This document shows, in pieces, positions 24,654 to 32,779 of a DNA stretch of 64,000 nt. Position numbers and translations under genes: made by a program. How positions within the stretch are numbered: the stretch's first letter is position 1; each line of letters starts with the position of its first letter. Location of the stretch: assembly GCF_024343735.1 (NCBI RefSeq), contig NZ_RJUE01000005.1, forward strand, positions 1 to 64,000, given 5' to 3'. The DNA comes from Lacihabitans sp. CCS-44 (GTDB lineage: Bacteria; Bacteroidota; Bacteroidia; Cytophagales; Spirosomataceae). Below the pieces are notes generated by a model. It saw only the letters and a program-made list of their open reading frames with translations. It was not told the DNA's origin and made no database searches.

Positions 24654-25841
24654 ATGGCAAAAGAAAATTTTGACCGTAGTAAACCTCACGTAAACATCGG
24701 TACAATCGGTCACGTTGACCACGGTAAAACTACATTGACAGCTGCTATTACTTCAGTTTTGGCCAATAAAGGTCTAGCTGCGGTTAGAGATTTCTCGTCA
24801 ATTGATAATGCACCTGAAGAAAAAGAGCGTGGTATTACAATCAATACTTCTCACGTGGAGTATCAGACTGCTAATCGTCACTACGCACACGTTGACTGTC
24901 CAGGTCACGCTGACTACGTTAAAAACATGGTAACTGGTGCTGCCCAAATGGACGGAGCCATCATCGTGGTAGCTGCTACAGACGGTCCAATGCCACAAAC
25001 TCGTGAGCACATCCTTCTTGCTCGTCAGGTAGGTGTTCCTGAGCTTGTAGTATTTATGAACAAAGTTGACTTAGTTGATGATCCAGAATTACTTGAACTA
25101 GTAGAAATGGAAATCAGAGAGTTACTTTCATTCTACAAATTCGACGGTGACAATATTCCTGTGATTCAAGGTTCAGCTCTTGGTGGTTTGAACAACGAGC
25201 CTCAGTGGGTTGCTAAAATCGAAGAATTGATGGAAGCTGTTGATACATTTATTCCGCTTCCTGCTCGTGCTACTGACAAGCCATTCTTGATGCCAGTTGA
25301 GGACGTATTCTCAATCACGGGTCGTGGTACTGTAGCAACAGGTCGTATAGAAACTGGTATCATCAACTCTGGTGAAGCAGTAGATATCCTTGGTATGGGA
25401 GCTGAAGGTCTTAAGTCAGTAGTAACTGGTGTTGAGATGTTCCGTAAAATCCTTGACAGAGGTGAAGCTGGTGATAACGTAGGTCTTTTGTTGAGAGGTA
25501 TCGACAAAGAGTCTATCAAAAGAGGTATGGTAATCTGTAAGCCAGGTTCTGTGAAGCCTCACACTAAATTCAAAGCTGAGGTTTACGTTCTTTCGAAAGA
25601 AGAAGGTGGACGTCACACACCATTCTTTAACAAATACCGTCCTCAGTTCTACTTCAGAACTACTGACGTAACTGGTGAGATTTTCCTTCCAGAAAATGTT
25701 GAGATGGTTATGCCTGGTGATAATATCACTATTACTGTAAACTTGATTAACGCTATTGCGATGGACAAAGGTCTTCGTTTTGCGATACGTGAAGGTGGAC
25801 GTACAGTAGGTGCTGGTCAGGTAACTGAAATCCTTGAGTAA
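24654..25841 (+). CDS. tuf: Elongation factor Tu
   Basis: A 395-residue GTPase that brings aminoacyl-tRNA to the ribosome. G1 is [10 protein letters not shown]2 the [12 protein letters not shown] region, G3 DCPGH, G4 NKVD and G5 the GSAL stretch; domains II and III follow in full. Codon use is visibly more biased than in neighbours (CGT for Arg, GGT for Gly, GTT/GTA for Val), as in highly expressed genes. It lies behind tRNA-Tyr/Gly/Thr as in most Bacteroidetes, but tRNA-Trp and secE, normally next, are 3 kb away. A terminator follows. Confidence 0.98.
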   Translation: MAKENFDRSKPHVNIGTIGHVDHGKTTLTAAITSVLANKGLAAVRDFSSIDNAPEEKERGITINTSHVEYQTANRHYAHVDCPGHADYVKNMVTGAAQMDGAIIVVAATDGPMPQTREHILLARQVGVPELVVFMNKVDLVDDPELLELVEMEIRELLSFYKFDGDNIPVIQGSALGGLNNEPQWVAKIEELMEAVDTFIPLPARATDKPFLMPVEDVFSITGRGTVATGRIETGIINSGEAVDILGMGAEGLKSVVTGVEMFRKILDRGEAGDNVGLLLRGIDKESIKRGMVICKPGSVKPHTKFKAEVYVLSKEEGGRHTPFFNKYRPQFYFRTTDVTGEIFLPENVEMVMPGDNITITVNLINAIAMDKGLRFAIREGGRTVGAGQVTEILE

Positions 25842-25866
25842 TCGATTAGATTAATCATATTATAAG

Positions 25867-25897
25867 AAAGCACTCCAGAAATGGGGTGCTTTTTTTG
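25867..25897 (+). terminator. Terminator of tuf
   Basis: A 10-bp stem with one wobble (25867-25876 with 25883-25892) followed by a T run to 25897, 26 bases past the tuf stop. It closes the tRNA-tuf transcript, so secE-nusG is transcribed separately. Confidence 0.85.
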
Positions 25898-25965
25898 TGT
25901 ATATAGCATCTATATTTGATTTATTAGCTTCAATTTTTTACATTTGATTTTAATAATTGATTTTT

Positions 25966-26202
25966 ATGACTTCTTTAGAATTGAAAACCAGAGTTAAAAG
26001 TAAGATTGATAGCATAAGGGAAGATTCTCTTTTGAACGAAATTTTGGATTTAATTGAATTTGAAGATGGTAATCAGCTTGTTGCAACTTTTAGCCAGTCA
26101 CAAATTGACGAAATAGAAATTTCAAGGAAGCAAATTGAATCTGGTAATTTCATTTCCCACTCAGATTTAAAGGAAAAATTTGTTAAATGGCAAAGCAAAT
26201 AG
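25966..26202 (+). CDS. Antitoxin of a type II toxin-antitoxin pair
   Basis: A 78-residue acidic, mostly helical protein (MTSLELKTRVKSKIDSIRED, LNEILDLIEFEDGN, DEIEISRKQIESGNFISHSD). It has no clear DNA-binding motif and resembles short antitoxins that wrap the RelE/ParE toxin with the C-terminal half. It overlaps the next gene by 16 bases, the usual layout of such pairs. The ATG at 25966 was chosen over a TTG at 25957. The identification rests mainly on the toxin downstream. Confidence 0.75.
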   Translation: MTSLELKTRVKSKIDSIREDSLLNEILDLIEFEDGNQLVATFSQSQIDEIEISRKQIESGNFISHSDLKEKFVKWQSK

Positions 26203-26501
26203 TTTGGTCGGAATCTGCCATCAAACAGTTTAACGAAATCTTAGAGTTTTGGGAAGAGCATAACAATTCGGATGCCTACAGTTTAAAATTATATTCTAGA
26301 ATTACTTCCGCAATAGAGAAAATGAGCCATTTTCCTGAAATGGGGAAACCATCAAATTTGCCCTTTGTTAGAATTAAGATTTCTGAGAAATATCTTATAG
26401 TTTACGAAAACCACGAACTTGAAATAAGAATTTTGGCAATTTGGGATTCGAGGCAAAACCCTGTTAAGTTTGAAAAGCTTCTTATGAAACATAAAAACTA
26501 A
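26187..26501 (+). CDS. RelE/ParE-family toxin
   Basis: A 104-residue protein with the RelE/ParE fold pattern: KQIVWSESAIKQFNEILEFW (strand then helix), a second helix, MSHFPEMGKPSNLPFVRIKI, then KYLIVYENHELEIRILAIWDSRQNP. The WDSRQNP end is typical of ParE/RelE toxins in which R near the C-terminus is functional. RelE members cut mRNA on the ribosome; ParE members poison gyrase; the subtype cannot be told. It overlaps the antitoxin gene by 16 bp. The pair lies in the insert that separates tuf from tRNA-Trp. Confidence 0.88.
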   Translation: MAKQIVWSESAIKQFNEILEFWEEHNNSDAYSLKLYSRITSAIEKMSHFPEMGKPSNLPFVRIKISEKYLIVYENHELEIRILAIWDSRQNPVKFEKLLMKHKN

Positions 26502-26542
26502 AATTCTTTTAGTATATTTCTGTAATTATTCAACCCATAAAA

Positions 26543-27475
26543 ATGAAACGTAGAGATATTTTAAAGACAGTTCTCTCAGGAGCTGCAGTTACCTCAATTA
26601 GCATAGACAGCTTTGCTGCCAAACCCAAGAAAAGCAAGCACAATTTCACGTTTTGCTTAAACACCAGCACCATTCGTAAACAAAACATTGGTTTAATGGC
26701 CGAAATCGAAACGGCTGCCAAAGTAGGTTTTGATGGGATAGAAATCTGGATGAATACTTTAGAGAAGTTTGTAAAAGATGGAGGAAAACTTTCTGATGTA
26801 AAGAAAAAATCAAACGATTTGGGTATTGTGATTGAAGATTCTATTGGCTTTGCCAAATGGATTGTTGATGACGAAACAGAAAGAGGTAAGGCCATGGAAC
26901 AGCTCAAGCGGGAAATGGATATGTTGGCTCAGATTGGTTGTAAACGCATTGCTGCTCCACCTTTCGGTGCAACAACAGGTGCTGATGTTGATCTTAAAAA
27001 AGCTGCGGAACGCTTTAATAAAGTGGTAGAATTGGGCAAGGAAATGGGTGTTTTACCACAACTAGAACTTTGGGGATTTTCTAAAAACCTCCATTTGTTT
27101 GGTGAAACTTTGTTTGTAGCCGCAGAAAGTGGTCATCCTGATGCCATAATTTTACCGGATGTTTATCATCTTTTCAGAGGAGGTTCACCTTTTGAGGCTC
27201 TGAGTATGATTGCTGGGAAGAAAATGCAGATGTTCCACATGAATGACTTCCCTGCCAATGCCGATAAAAACACAATCACAGATGGAATGCGTGTTATGCC
27301 GGGAGATGGAGTGGCTCCTTTCAAGGAAATTTTAGGTATTTTGAATAAAAAAAATACGCCAATCGTACTCTCTTTGGAGATTTTCAATGAAGATGTTTGG
27401 AAAATGGACACTTTGGCTGCTTGTAAAATGGGGATTGATAAAATGAGAAAAGTTGTAAACGAAGCATTAGTCTAA
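26543..27475 (+). CDS. Tat-exported sugar phosphate isomerase/epimerase-like TIM barrel
   Basis: A 310-residue protein with a twin-arginine signal (MKRRDILKTVLSGAAVTSIS, KRRDILK motif) and an AP-endonuclease-2-type TIM barrel: FCLNTSTIR, AKVGFDGIEIWMNT, GCKRIAAPPFGA, LELWGFSKNLH, ILPDVYHLFRGG, MFHMNDFPA, VMPGDGVAPFKEIL and SLEIFNEDVW. The E/D/H residues in these strands fit the metal site of xylose-isomerase-like enzymes. The periplasmic location and substrate are inferred; related proteins are labelled hydroxypyruvate isomerase-like, without proof. It is 41 bp after the toxin gene and no terminator separates them. Confidence 0.85.
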   Translation: MKRRDILKTVLSGAAVTSISIDSFAAKPKKSKHNFTFCLNTSTIRKQNIGLMAEIETAAKVGFDGIEIWMNTLEKFVKDGGKLSDVKKKSNDLGIVIEDSIGFAKWIVDDETERGKAMEQLKREMDMLAQIGCKRIAAPPFGATTGADVDLKKAAERFNKVVELGKEMGVLPQLELWGFSKNLHLFGETLFVAAESGHPDAIILPDVYHLFRGGSPFEALSMIAGKKMQMFHMNDFPANADKNTITDGMRVMPGDGVAPFKEILGILNKKNTPIVLSLEIFNEDVWKMDTLAACKMGIDKMRKVVNEALV

Positions 27476-27577
27476 TAGGTCGGTTTTAATCTTTTTAGTT
27501 TCGATATTTTATGCAGAATAAATGTTATCGGACCTAGTTTAGAATTTTCTTATTCAATCCAATTTCCTGAATTTTCG

Positions 27578-27585
27578 TATCTTTG
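27578..27585 (+). promoter_or_regulatory. -7 box for the MFS transporter gene
   Basis: TATCTTTG, a perfect TAnnTTTG match, 18 bases before the ATG at 27604. The -33 position holds no TTTG. Confidence 0.5.
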
Positions 27586-27603
27586 TAGGATTAACCCATA
27601 TTT

Positions 27604-28827
27604 ATGTCGGACAAAAAGAACTCAAAGGCTATATTTTTCATCCTCGTAACTGTACTCATAGACGTTATTGGCATCGGTATAATTATTCCTATAATGCCAA
27701 GTTTGTATCAAGAGCTTACTGGAGGAACAGTAAGCGAAGCCTCCCAATATTCTGCCTATTTGGTTTTTATTTATGCTTTGATGCAGTTTATTTTTTCACC
27801 AATAATCGGTGGTTTGAGTGATCAATACGGTAGAAGACCAGTGCTGTTGATGTCTCTTTTTGGTTTTGGCTTAGACTTCATCTTTTTGGCATTGGCTCCA
27901 AATATCGGTTGGCTTTTTGTTGGTCGTATTATCTCAGGAATTGCGGGAGCGAGTTTTACTACGGCTAATGCTTATATTGCTGACATTACTGAGCCAGAAA
28001 AACGAGCTCAAAGTTTTGGTATGATAGGTGCTGCATTTGGACTAGGATTTATCATTGGGCCATCCTTAGGGGGTATTTTGGGTGAATATGGGACTCGCAT
28101 TCCGTTTTGGGTTTCGGCTGGTTTAGCCCTTCTCAATTGGTTGTATGGCTATTTTATTTTACCGGAATCTTTATTGCCAGAAAACCGAAGAAAGTTTGAC
28201 ATCAAAAGAGCGAATCCAATCGGAAGTTTGTTGAATCTAAAAAAATATCCTTACGTTTTGGCATTGGTTTTGTCTTTGTTTTTAGTGAATGTGTCAAATT
28301 TTGCTACTCAAGGCACTTGGTCCTTCTATGGAATTGAGAAATTTTCATGGTCAAAGTTAGAAGTGGGTTTATCCCTAGGTTTTGTAGGATTGATGGTAGC
28401 CATAGTTCAGGGAGGTTTAATCAGGGTTATTATTCCAAAACTTGGCCAGGAAAAGTCATTATTCTTAGGTTTGGCCATAAATGCATTGGGTTTAGCCGCT
28501 TTTGCGTTTGCATCTTCTTCATGGATGATGTACGCCATTATGGTTCCATTTGCAGTTGGTGGGTTGGCTGGCCCAGCTTTTCAAGGAATTATCTCTAATC
28601 AAGTAGGGAAAAATGAGCAAGGGGAATTACAAGGAGGTTTGACAAGTTTGATGAGCATTGCCGCTATCGTTGGTCAGCCGTTGATGTTGGGTTTATTTAG
28701 AACATTCACCAAAGAAAATGCACCTATCTATTTCCCTGGGGCACCGTTTTTGATGGGTGGATTGCTGTCTTTGATAAGTTTATTATTGGTTTTTAGGACA
28801 ATTAAGAAAGAAAATTTAAAGGATTAA
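27604..28827 (+). CDS. MFS transporter of the TCR/Tet drug-efflux type
   Basis: A 407-residue permease with 12 predicted membrane helices. Helix 1 has DVIGIGIIIPIMPSLYQELTGG, typical of the TetA/Bcr group, and motif A is GGLSDQYGRRPVLLMSLFG between helices 2 and 3; the motif C-like GAAFGLGFIIGPSLGGILGE is in helix 5, a mark of drug/H+ antiporters. It probably exports a toxic compound, but no substrate can be named and no resistance phenotype should be assumed. It lies between the isomerase gene and tRNA-Trp, all on one strand. Confidence 0.9.
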   Translation: MSDKKNSKAIFFILVTVLIDVIGIGIIIPIMPSLYQELTGGTVSEASQYSAYLVFIYALMQFIFSPIIGGLSDQYGRRPVLLMSLFGFGLDFIFLALAPNIGWLFVGRIISGIAGASFTTANAYIADITEPEKRAQSFGMIGAAFGLGFIIGPSLGGILGEYGTRIPFWVSAGLALLNWLYGYFILPESLLPENRRKFDIKRANPIGSLLNLKKYPYVLALVLSLFLVNVSNFATQGTWSFYGIEKFSWSKLEVGLSLGFVGLMVAIVQGGLIRVIIPKLGQEKSLFLGLAINALGLAAFAFASSSWMMYAIMVPFAVGGLAGPAFQGIISNQVGKNEQGELQGGLTSLMSIAAIVGQPLMLGLFRTFTKENAPIYFPGAPFLMGGLLSLISLLLVFRTIKKENLKD

Positions 28828-28858
28828 TTGCTCTGACAAAAAAAATAAACTAAATTTG
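28828..28858 (+). promoter_or_regulatory. Promoter of tRNA-Trp-secE-nusG
   Basis: TTG (28828-28830), 20 bp, TAAATTTG (28851-28858). Start expected near 28863, 13 bases before tRNA-Trp. Confidence 0.75.
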
Positions 28859-28875
28859 CAGCCCGATTGATATAA

Positions 28876-28946
28876 ACAGGTATAGTTTAAAGGTAGAACT
28901 ACGGTCTCCAAAACCGTCGGTCTGGGTTCGAGTCCTAGTACCTGTG
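28876..28946 (+). tRNA. tRNA-Trp (CCA)
   Basis: Acceptor ACAGGTA (28876-28882) pairs with TACCTGT (28939-28945), discriminator G as expected for Trp; anticodon stem ACGGT/ACCGT around CTCCAAA gives anticodon CCA. It lies 41 bp upstream of secE, the usual Bacteroidetes arrangement. Confidence 0.96.
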
Positions 28947-28987
28947 CAAAAAATGACAAGAGAATTGTCTGAAAAAAATAAAGAATT

Positions 28988-29179
28988 ATGAATAGTTTAG
29001 TTCAGTTTGTAAAAGATTCATGGCATGAGGTTACCAATGAAGTTCATTGGCCTAAAATGAGTGAATTACAAGCAAGTGCCACGCTCGTGTTGATTGCATC
29101 TATTATATTTGCTTTAGTAGTAGGTAGTATTGACTTTTTGATTGATAACGCCCTTAGATTGTTATATCAATCAATATAA
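28988..29179 (+). CDS. secE: Preprotein translocase subunit SecE
   Basis: A 63-residue single-span subunit that clamps SecY. The amphipathic part SWHEVTNEVHWPKMSELQAS is the conserved SecE motif (KxExxxVxWPxxxE), followed by a membrane helix (TLVLIASIIFALVVGSIDF). The length matches short SecE proteins. It is followed by nusG after 15 bp. Confidence 0.96.
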   Translation: MNSLVQFVKDSWHEVTNEVHWPKMSELQASATLVLIASIIFALVVGSIDFLIDNALRLLYQSI

Positions 29180-29194
29180 TTATAAATTCCCATC

Positions 29195-29746
29195 ATGAGT
29201 GAATTCAATTGGTATGTAGTAAGAGCGGTTTCTCAACAAGAGAAAAAAATCAAAAACTACATTGAGAATGAGGCAGGTAGAAGAAAATTGACGGATTTTA
29301 TTCCTGAGATTATGATACCGTCTGAGAAAGTTGTTTCTGTAAAAAACGGCAAGAAAACTGTTAGAGAGAAAAATTTCTTCCCTGGGTATATATTGGTGAA
29401 TGCAGACTTGAGTAATGGAGAGGTTCTTCACTTAATCAAGAGTATTCCTGGTGTAATCGGTTTTTTAGGTAAAAACGGTGGTGCATCTATAGAGCCTGAG
29501 CCTTTGAGACAATCTGAAGTGAATAGAATTTTGGGTGTTCAAGAACAAAATTCTGAGGAAAGTGTTGATTCAGGCGTATCGTTTGCAAAAGGGGAGTCTG
29601 TTAAAGTTGTGGATGGTCCATTTAATGGCTTTGAAGGAACTGTAGAAGAGGTATACGACGAGAAGAAGAAACTAAGTGTAAGCGTAAAAATCTTTGGAAG
29701 AAGCACTCCAGTGGAGTTGGGATATCTTCAGGTAGAAAAGATGTAA
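29195..29746 (+). CDS. nusG: Transcription termination/antitermination protein NusG
   Basis: A 183-residue protein with an N-terminal NGN domain (WYVVRAVSQQEKKIKNYIEN, VREKNFFPGYILVNADL) that binds RNA polymerase and a C-terminal KOW domain (GESVKVVDGPFNGFEGTVEE). It joins RNA polymerase to the ribosome or Rho. The usual downstream rplK-rplA-rplJ-rplL cluster is absent: a terminator follows and then an unrelated secreted protein gene. Confidence 0.97.
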   Translation: MSEFNWYVVRAVSQQEKKIKNYIENEAGRRKLTDFIPEIMIPSEKVVSVKNGKKTVREKNFFPGYILVNADLSNGEVLHLIKSIPGVIGFLGKNGGASIEPEPLRQSEVNRILGVQEQNSEESVDSGVSFAKGESVKVVDGPFNGFEGTVEEVYDEKKKLSVSVKIFGRSTPVELGYLQVEKM

Positions 29747-29769
29747 TACTGGTTTTTAAAAAATATTGG

Positions 29770-29800
29770 AAGAGCCGATTCATAAGAGTCGGCTCTTTTT
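29770..29800 (+). terminator. Terminator of secE-nusG
   Basis: AGAGCCGA (29771-29778) pairs with TCGGCTCT (29789-29796) and is followed by five T. The stretch from here to 30005 shows no gene. Confidence 0.85.
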
Positions 29801-30005
29801 GCGTTTTATACCTTTGAATTCTTCAGTATCGCTGTTTTTGGTTATTAATTCGTTGAGTTTTTTGCTAAAGTTTTCGGTCTAATATTTCTTTTAACCTTTC
29901 TTAACATATCCAATGCAACGTTTGGGGGCTTTATCACATCTATCATTCAAAGCTATTACAAGATAATTACCGTTCACATAAACCAATCAACCACTAATGT
30001 ATAAA

Positions 30006-30039
30006 TAGTACCTTGTAGTACATAGTACTATTACATTTG
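30006..30039 (+). promoter_or_regulatory. Promoter with three TAGTAC motifs
   Basis: The -7 box TACATTTG (30032-30039) has a TTG at 30013-30015, spacing 16. TAGTAC occurs at 30006-30011, 30016-30021 and 30023-30028, and TAGTA (30016-30020) with TACTA (30026-30030) forms an inverted repeat within the promoter. This looks like an operator. The start would be near 30044, about 50 bases before the ATG at 30094. Confidence 0.5.
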
Positions 30040-30093
30040 TATCGTTAATTAAATGAAAAGCTATTACAATTAAAATTTAAAAAAAGTACAATT

Positions 30094-30459
30094 ATGAAAA
30101 AGCTAGTTAAAACATTCGCGTTGTTGTTGTTCTCAGTTTCACTTTCTATGGCTACTCCAAAGCCACAAAGTTTTAAAGTTGGTATGTACAATGTTCAGAA
30201 CTCTCACTCGCTAAAAGTTTTCGTTGAGAAAGAAAAAGGGGATAATCTGAAAGTAGAGTTGAAGGACAAAAACGGTTCGGTGATGGTGACCAAATATGCT
30301 GATAAGAAAAGCGACAAAGCTGCTTACTGCTTCGATTTGGCTCAATTGGATTCTGGTACCTACCAGCTCGAAATTACCAATGACAAAGAGGTTTTTGTGA
30401 AAGACCTTAACGTTGTAAACACCGAGAAAGTGGAAGTAGAGAAAAAAATTATTTTATAA
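30094..30459 (+). CDS. Secreted Ig-like protein of unknown function
   Basis: A 121-residue protein with a signal peptide (MKKLVKTFALLLFSVSLSMA) and about 100 residues of alternating strands (SLKVFVEKEKGDNLKVELKD, CFDLAQLDSGTYQLEITNDK) that look like a single immunoglobulin-like domain; DSGTYxLEI is the tyrosine-corner type motif of such folds. No catalytic residues or lipobox. It is monocistronic, with its own operator-like promoter and a terminator at 30484-30504. Not assigned to a named family; similar short secreted proteins are common in Bacteroidetes. Confidence 0.8.
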   Translation: MKKLVKTFALLLFSVSLSMATPKPQSFKVGMYNVQNSHSLKVFVEKEKGDNLKVELKDKNGSVMVTKYADKKSDKAAYCFDLAQLDSGTYQLEITNDKEVFVKDLNVVNTEKVEVEKKIIL

Positions 30460-30483
30460 GTTTAGGTAATAAAAAGTACAGAG

Positions 30484-30504
30484 GGCAGCCATTGGCTGCC
30501 TTTT
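30484..30504 (+). terminator. Terminator after the secreted Ig-like gene
   Basis: GGCAGCC (30484-30490), loop ATT, GGCTGCC (30494-30500), then TTTT. It lies between this gene and the convergent gldG. Confidence 0.85.
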
Positions 30505-30509
30505 GTATT

Positions 30510-32159
30510 TTATGCCTGAGCGTATTTATTCTTGATATAATAGAATCTCAAGAAACCAAATAACACCAATAGGACCAATGGCAAAACTATATTAATCAGC
30601 TGCCATTTAGTTTTCTGATTGCTGATTTTCAACTTATCCAATGGCCTTAATCCTACACTTTTTGATTTTGCTGTAAGTAAACCTTGCTCATCCAATAAAT
30701 AATTCAAGGTATTTATCACAAAGTCTTGATTACCATATTGATGTTGCGAGAATCTGTCGAATCCCATAGGATAGGGGTTGCCGGTTTTTCTGTCAATTTC
30801 GTTTACAATAATATCTCCATCAGAGCAAACCAATATTTTTGTTGGAACCGAAGTAGTTTTTATTTCTGAATTTGTAAAACTCTTTTGAAGTATAGACTTA
30901 AAAGTTCCCTCTATCAAATAAGCGACAGCTTTTACTCCACCCTGATATTCAGCTTCGTCTGTGTCTGTGCGAGCCTCATTATAGGTAATTAGAGCCGGAG
31001 CATTCAATACTTTGGTATATTGTGAAGTCAATAAAAGTGGTGTCTTTTTCAAGCCATCGTTGCCATTTACAGGGTCTATACTTGCCGTAAATTTCGTAAA
31101 AACCATGTCTATGTTTTTGGTAATTAGGCTATTGCTAAAGTTGTTTATCAATGGGAAATAACGATATGGCATAGGTTGAATATTGGGCTTGTCGCCCATA
31201 TTGCCTACTACCATCGGTATGATGGCCGCATTTAATCCATCTTTAACAATGTTTTTATTTATTCTAACTCCGTATTTAAAAAGCATGTCATCAAGATTGA
31301 CATCTAATGGTTGGGCAAAGGAGCCTTCCAAACCCACAGAGTCTACTTTGAGGCCATCCACAAAAAATAGAACACGACCACCATTCATGATGTACTGGTC
31401 AATTTTGGCTTTTGTGCTGTCGTCCACCGGTTTGTCGGGTTTTGGAACAATAAGTGCGTCTAAACCTGCAAATGATGGCGACTTTTTGGAATCAATGATG
31501 TAAAGGTCGTAGTATTCTTGAAGTGTATTGATTAATCCCGCGAAGTTTATAGGTTGTAAATTGGTAAATTCGGAAAGTAATCCTACTTTTTTCTTTTTGG
31601 TGTTTGTAAGTTTCTGAATGGCTGTTGCCAGTTCATATTCTACATTTTCGTAAGACTGATTGAGCTTCGTTTGTGAATCTTGGGCTAAATTGGCCTTTAA
31701 GAGCAAAACCGGAACTTCTTTGTTTTGATACCAAATGGTGGCGTAAGGAAAAACCAGATTCTCGACTTTTTTACCGTCTTCTTTAGCAAAAATATTAGTA
31801 GGCTGCATGCCTTTTGTTACCAATTCTTTGAAAAGTGTATTGCGTTCTTCTTCTGAGCCATCGTAAGGGTTAATGAACTGATAATCAATATTGTCTTTGC
31901 CAAAATATTTGAACTCTACCAAAGTTTCCTTTACGGCTCTTTTTAGCCTTTCAAAACCTCCTGGTAGGCCTTCGCCATCGAGATAAACTTTTATGATGAC
32001 TTCGTCATTGAGGTTTTTAAGGAGATTTTTGCTTGATTCTGAAATAGAATATCTTTTGTCGGCAGTTAAGTCTGCTCTGAAATAAACCCAAAAACCTAAG
32101 ATGTTGAGTGCTATTATGGAGAGAATCAGAATAATATTGTTTTTCAATATTTTGCTCAT
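30510..32159 (-). CDS. gldG: Gliding motility-associated ABC transporter component GldG
   Basis: A 549-residue protein with an N-terminal membrane helix (NIILILSIIALNILGFWVYF), a large periplasmic part opening with RADLTADKRYSISESSKNLL and VIIKVYLDGEGLPGGFERLK, and a C-terminal helix (WQLINIVLPLVLLVLFGFLRFY) followed by YYIKNKYAQA. This is the layout of GldG, which works with GldA (ATPase) and GldF (permease) in gliding of some Bacteroidetes. gldF, usually its direct neighbour, is not adjacent here. Whether the organism glides cannot be decided, as not all species with gld genes do. Confidence 0.92.
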   Translation of the reverse strand: MSKILKNNIILILSIIALNILGFWVYFRADLTADKRYSISESSKNLLKNLNDEVIIKVYLDGEGLPGGFERLKRAVKETLVEFKYFGKDNIDYQFINPYDGSEEERNTLFKELVTKGMQPTNIFAKEDGKKVENLVFPYATIWYQNKEVPVLLLKANLAQDSQTKLNQSYENVEYELATAIQKLTNTKKKKVGLLSEFTNLQPINFAGLINTLQEYYDLYIIDSKKSPSFAGLDALIVPKPDKPVDDSTKAKIDQYIMNGGRVLFFVDGLKVDSVGLEGSFAQPLDVNLDDMLFKYGVRINKNIVKDGLNAAIIPMVVGNMGDKPNIQPMPYRYFPLINNFSNSLITKNIDMVFTKFTASIDPVNGNDGLKKTPLLLTSQYTKVLNAPALITYNEARTDTDEAEYQGGVKAVAYLIEGTFKSILQKSFTNSEIKTTSVPTKILVCSDGDIIVNEIDRKTGNPYPMGFDRFSQHQYGNQDFVINTLNYLLDEQGLLTAKSKSVGLRPLDKLKISNQKTKWQLINIVLPLVLLVLFGFLRFYYIKNKYAQA

Positions 32160-32190
32160 TCGGTAATTTAAATTTGACCTAAAATTACGC

Positions 32191-32198
32191 TAAATTTG
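32191..32198 (+). promoter_or_regulatory. -7 box for the cupin gene
   Basis: TAAATTTG at 32191-32198, with an identical octamer at 32169-32176. The ATG at 32218 follows 20 bases later. Which of the two boxes is used is unknown. Confidence 0.45.
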
Positions 32199-32217
32199 GC
32201 TAAAAATAAAGTTAGAA

Positions 32218-32718
32218 ATGCAATCGGCGGATTATTGGATAGAAAAACTCGGCATGGAAGCTCACCCAGAAGGTGGTTTTTTTTAAGAAACGTATAAATC
32301 TTTGGAAAGTTTTGGTCATGAGGGCCTTCCTGAAAGGTTTTCTGGAGCACGGGCTTTTTCTACTGGCATTTATTTTTTGTTAAAAAAGGGTCATTTTTCG
32401 GCATTTCACAAAATAAAATCTGACGAAATGTGGCATTTCTACGAAGGTTATCCTATGGAAATTTGCTATATAGATTCAGACGGAACATTGAATTTTATAA
32501 AACTGGGTAGAGATTTTGAAAAAGATGAAGTTTTTCAAGCTGTAGTACCTGCCAATTGTTGGTTTGGGAGTTATTTGCCCGAAAACTCAGACTATGCTTT
32601 GGTAGGTTGCACCGTTTCGCCAGGTTTTGATTTTGAAGATTTTGAAATGGCCGAAAGAGACGAATTGCTAAAACTTTATCCTGAATTCAGCGATATTATC
32701 TTGAAATTGACCCATTAA
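32218..32718 (+). pseudogene. DUF985-type cupin gene interrupted by an in-frame stop
   Basis: The frame opens at ATG 32218 with MQSADYWIEKLGMEAHPEGG, then F-F and a TAA (32284-32286), and goes on in the same frame with ETYKSLESFGHEGLPERF to the stop at 32718. The parts together make a complete DUF985 cupin of 166 residues: HPEGGFF(K)ETY is the family opening, SAFHKIKSDEMWHFYEGYP the first cupin motif and FGSYLPENSDYALVGCTVSPGFDF the second. The TAA stands where relatives have a basic residue, so a single A-to-T change (AAA to TAA), in a run of eight T, would explain it. A shorter product from the ATG at 32302 would lack the first strand. Confidence 0.85.
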
Positions 32719-32726
32719 TCAAATAC

Positions 32727-32760
32727 TTTGTTCGAATACTGAATCTATATATTAATTTTG
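32727..32760 (+). promoter_or_regulatory. Promoter of the DUF4293-fmt operon
   Basis: TTTG (32727-32730), 22 bp, TAATTTTG (32753-32760). The start would be near 32765, 15 bases before the ATG at 32780. The spacer is longer than usual. Confidence 0.5.
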
Positions 32761-32779
32761 CAAATATTTAAATTTTGAT

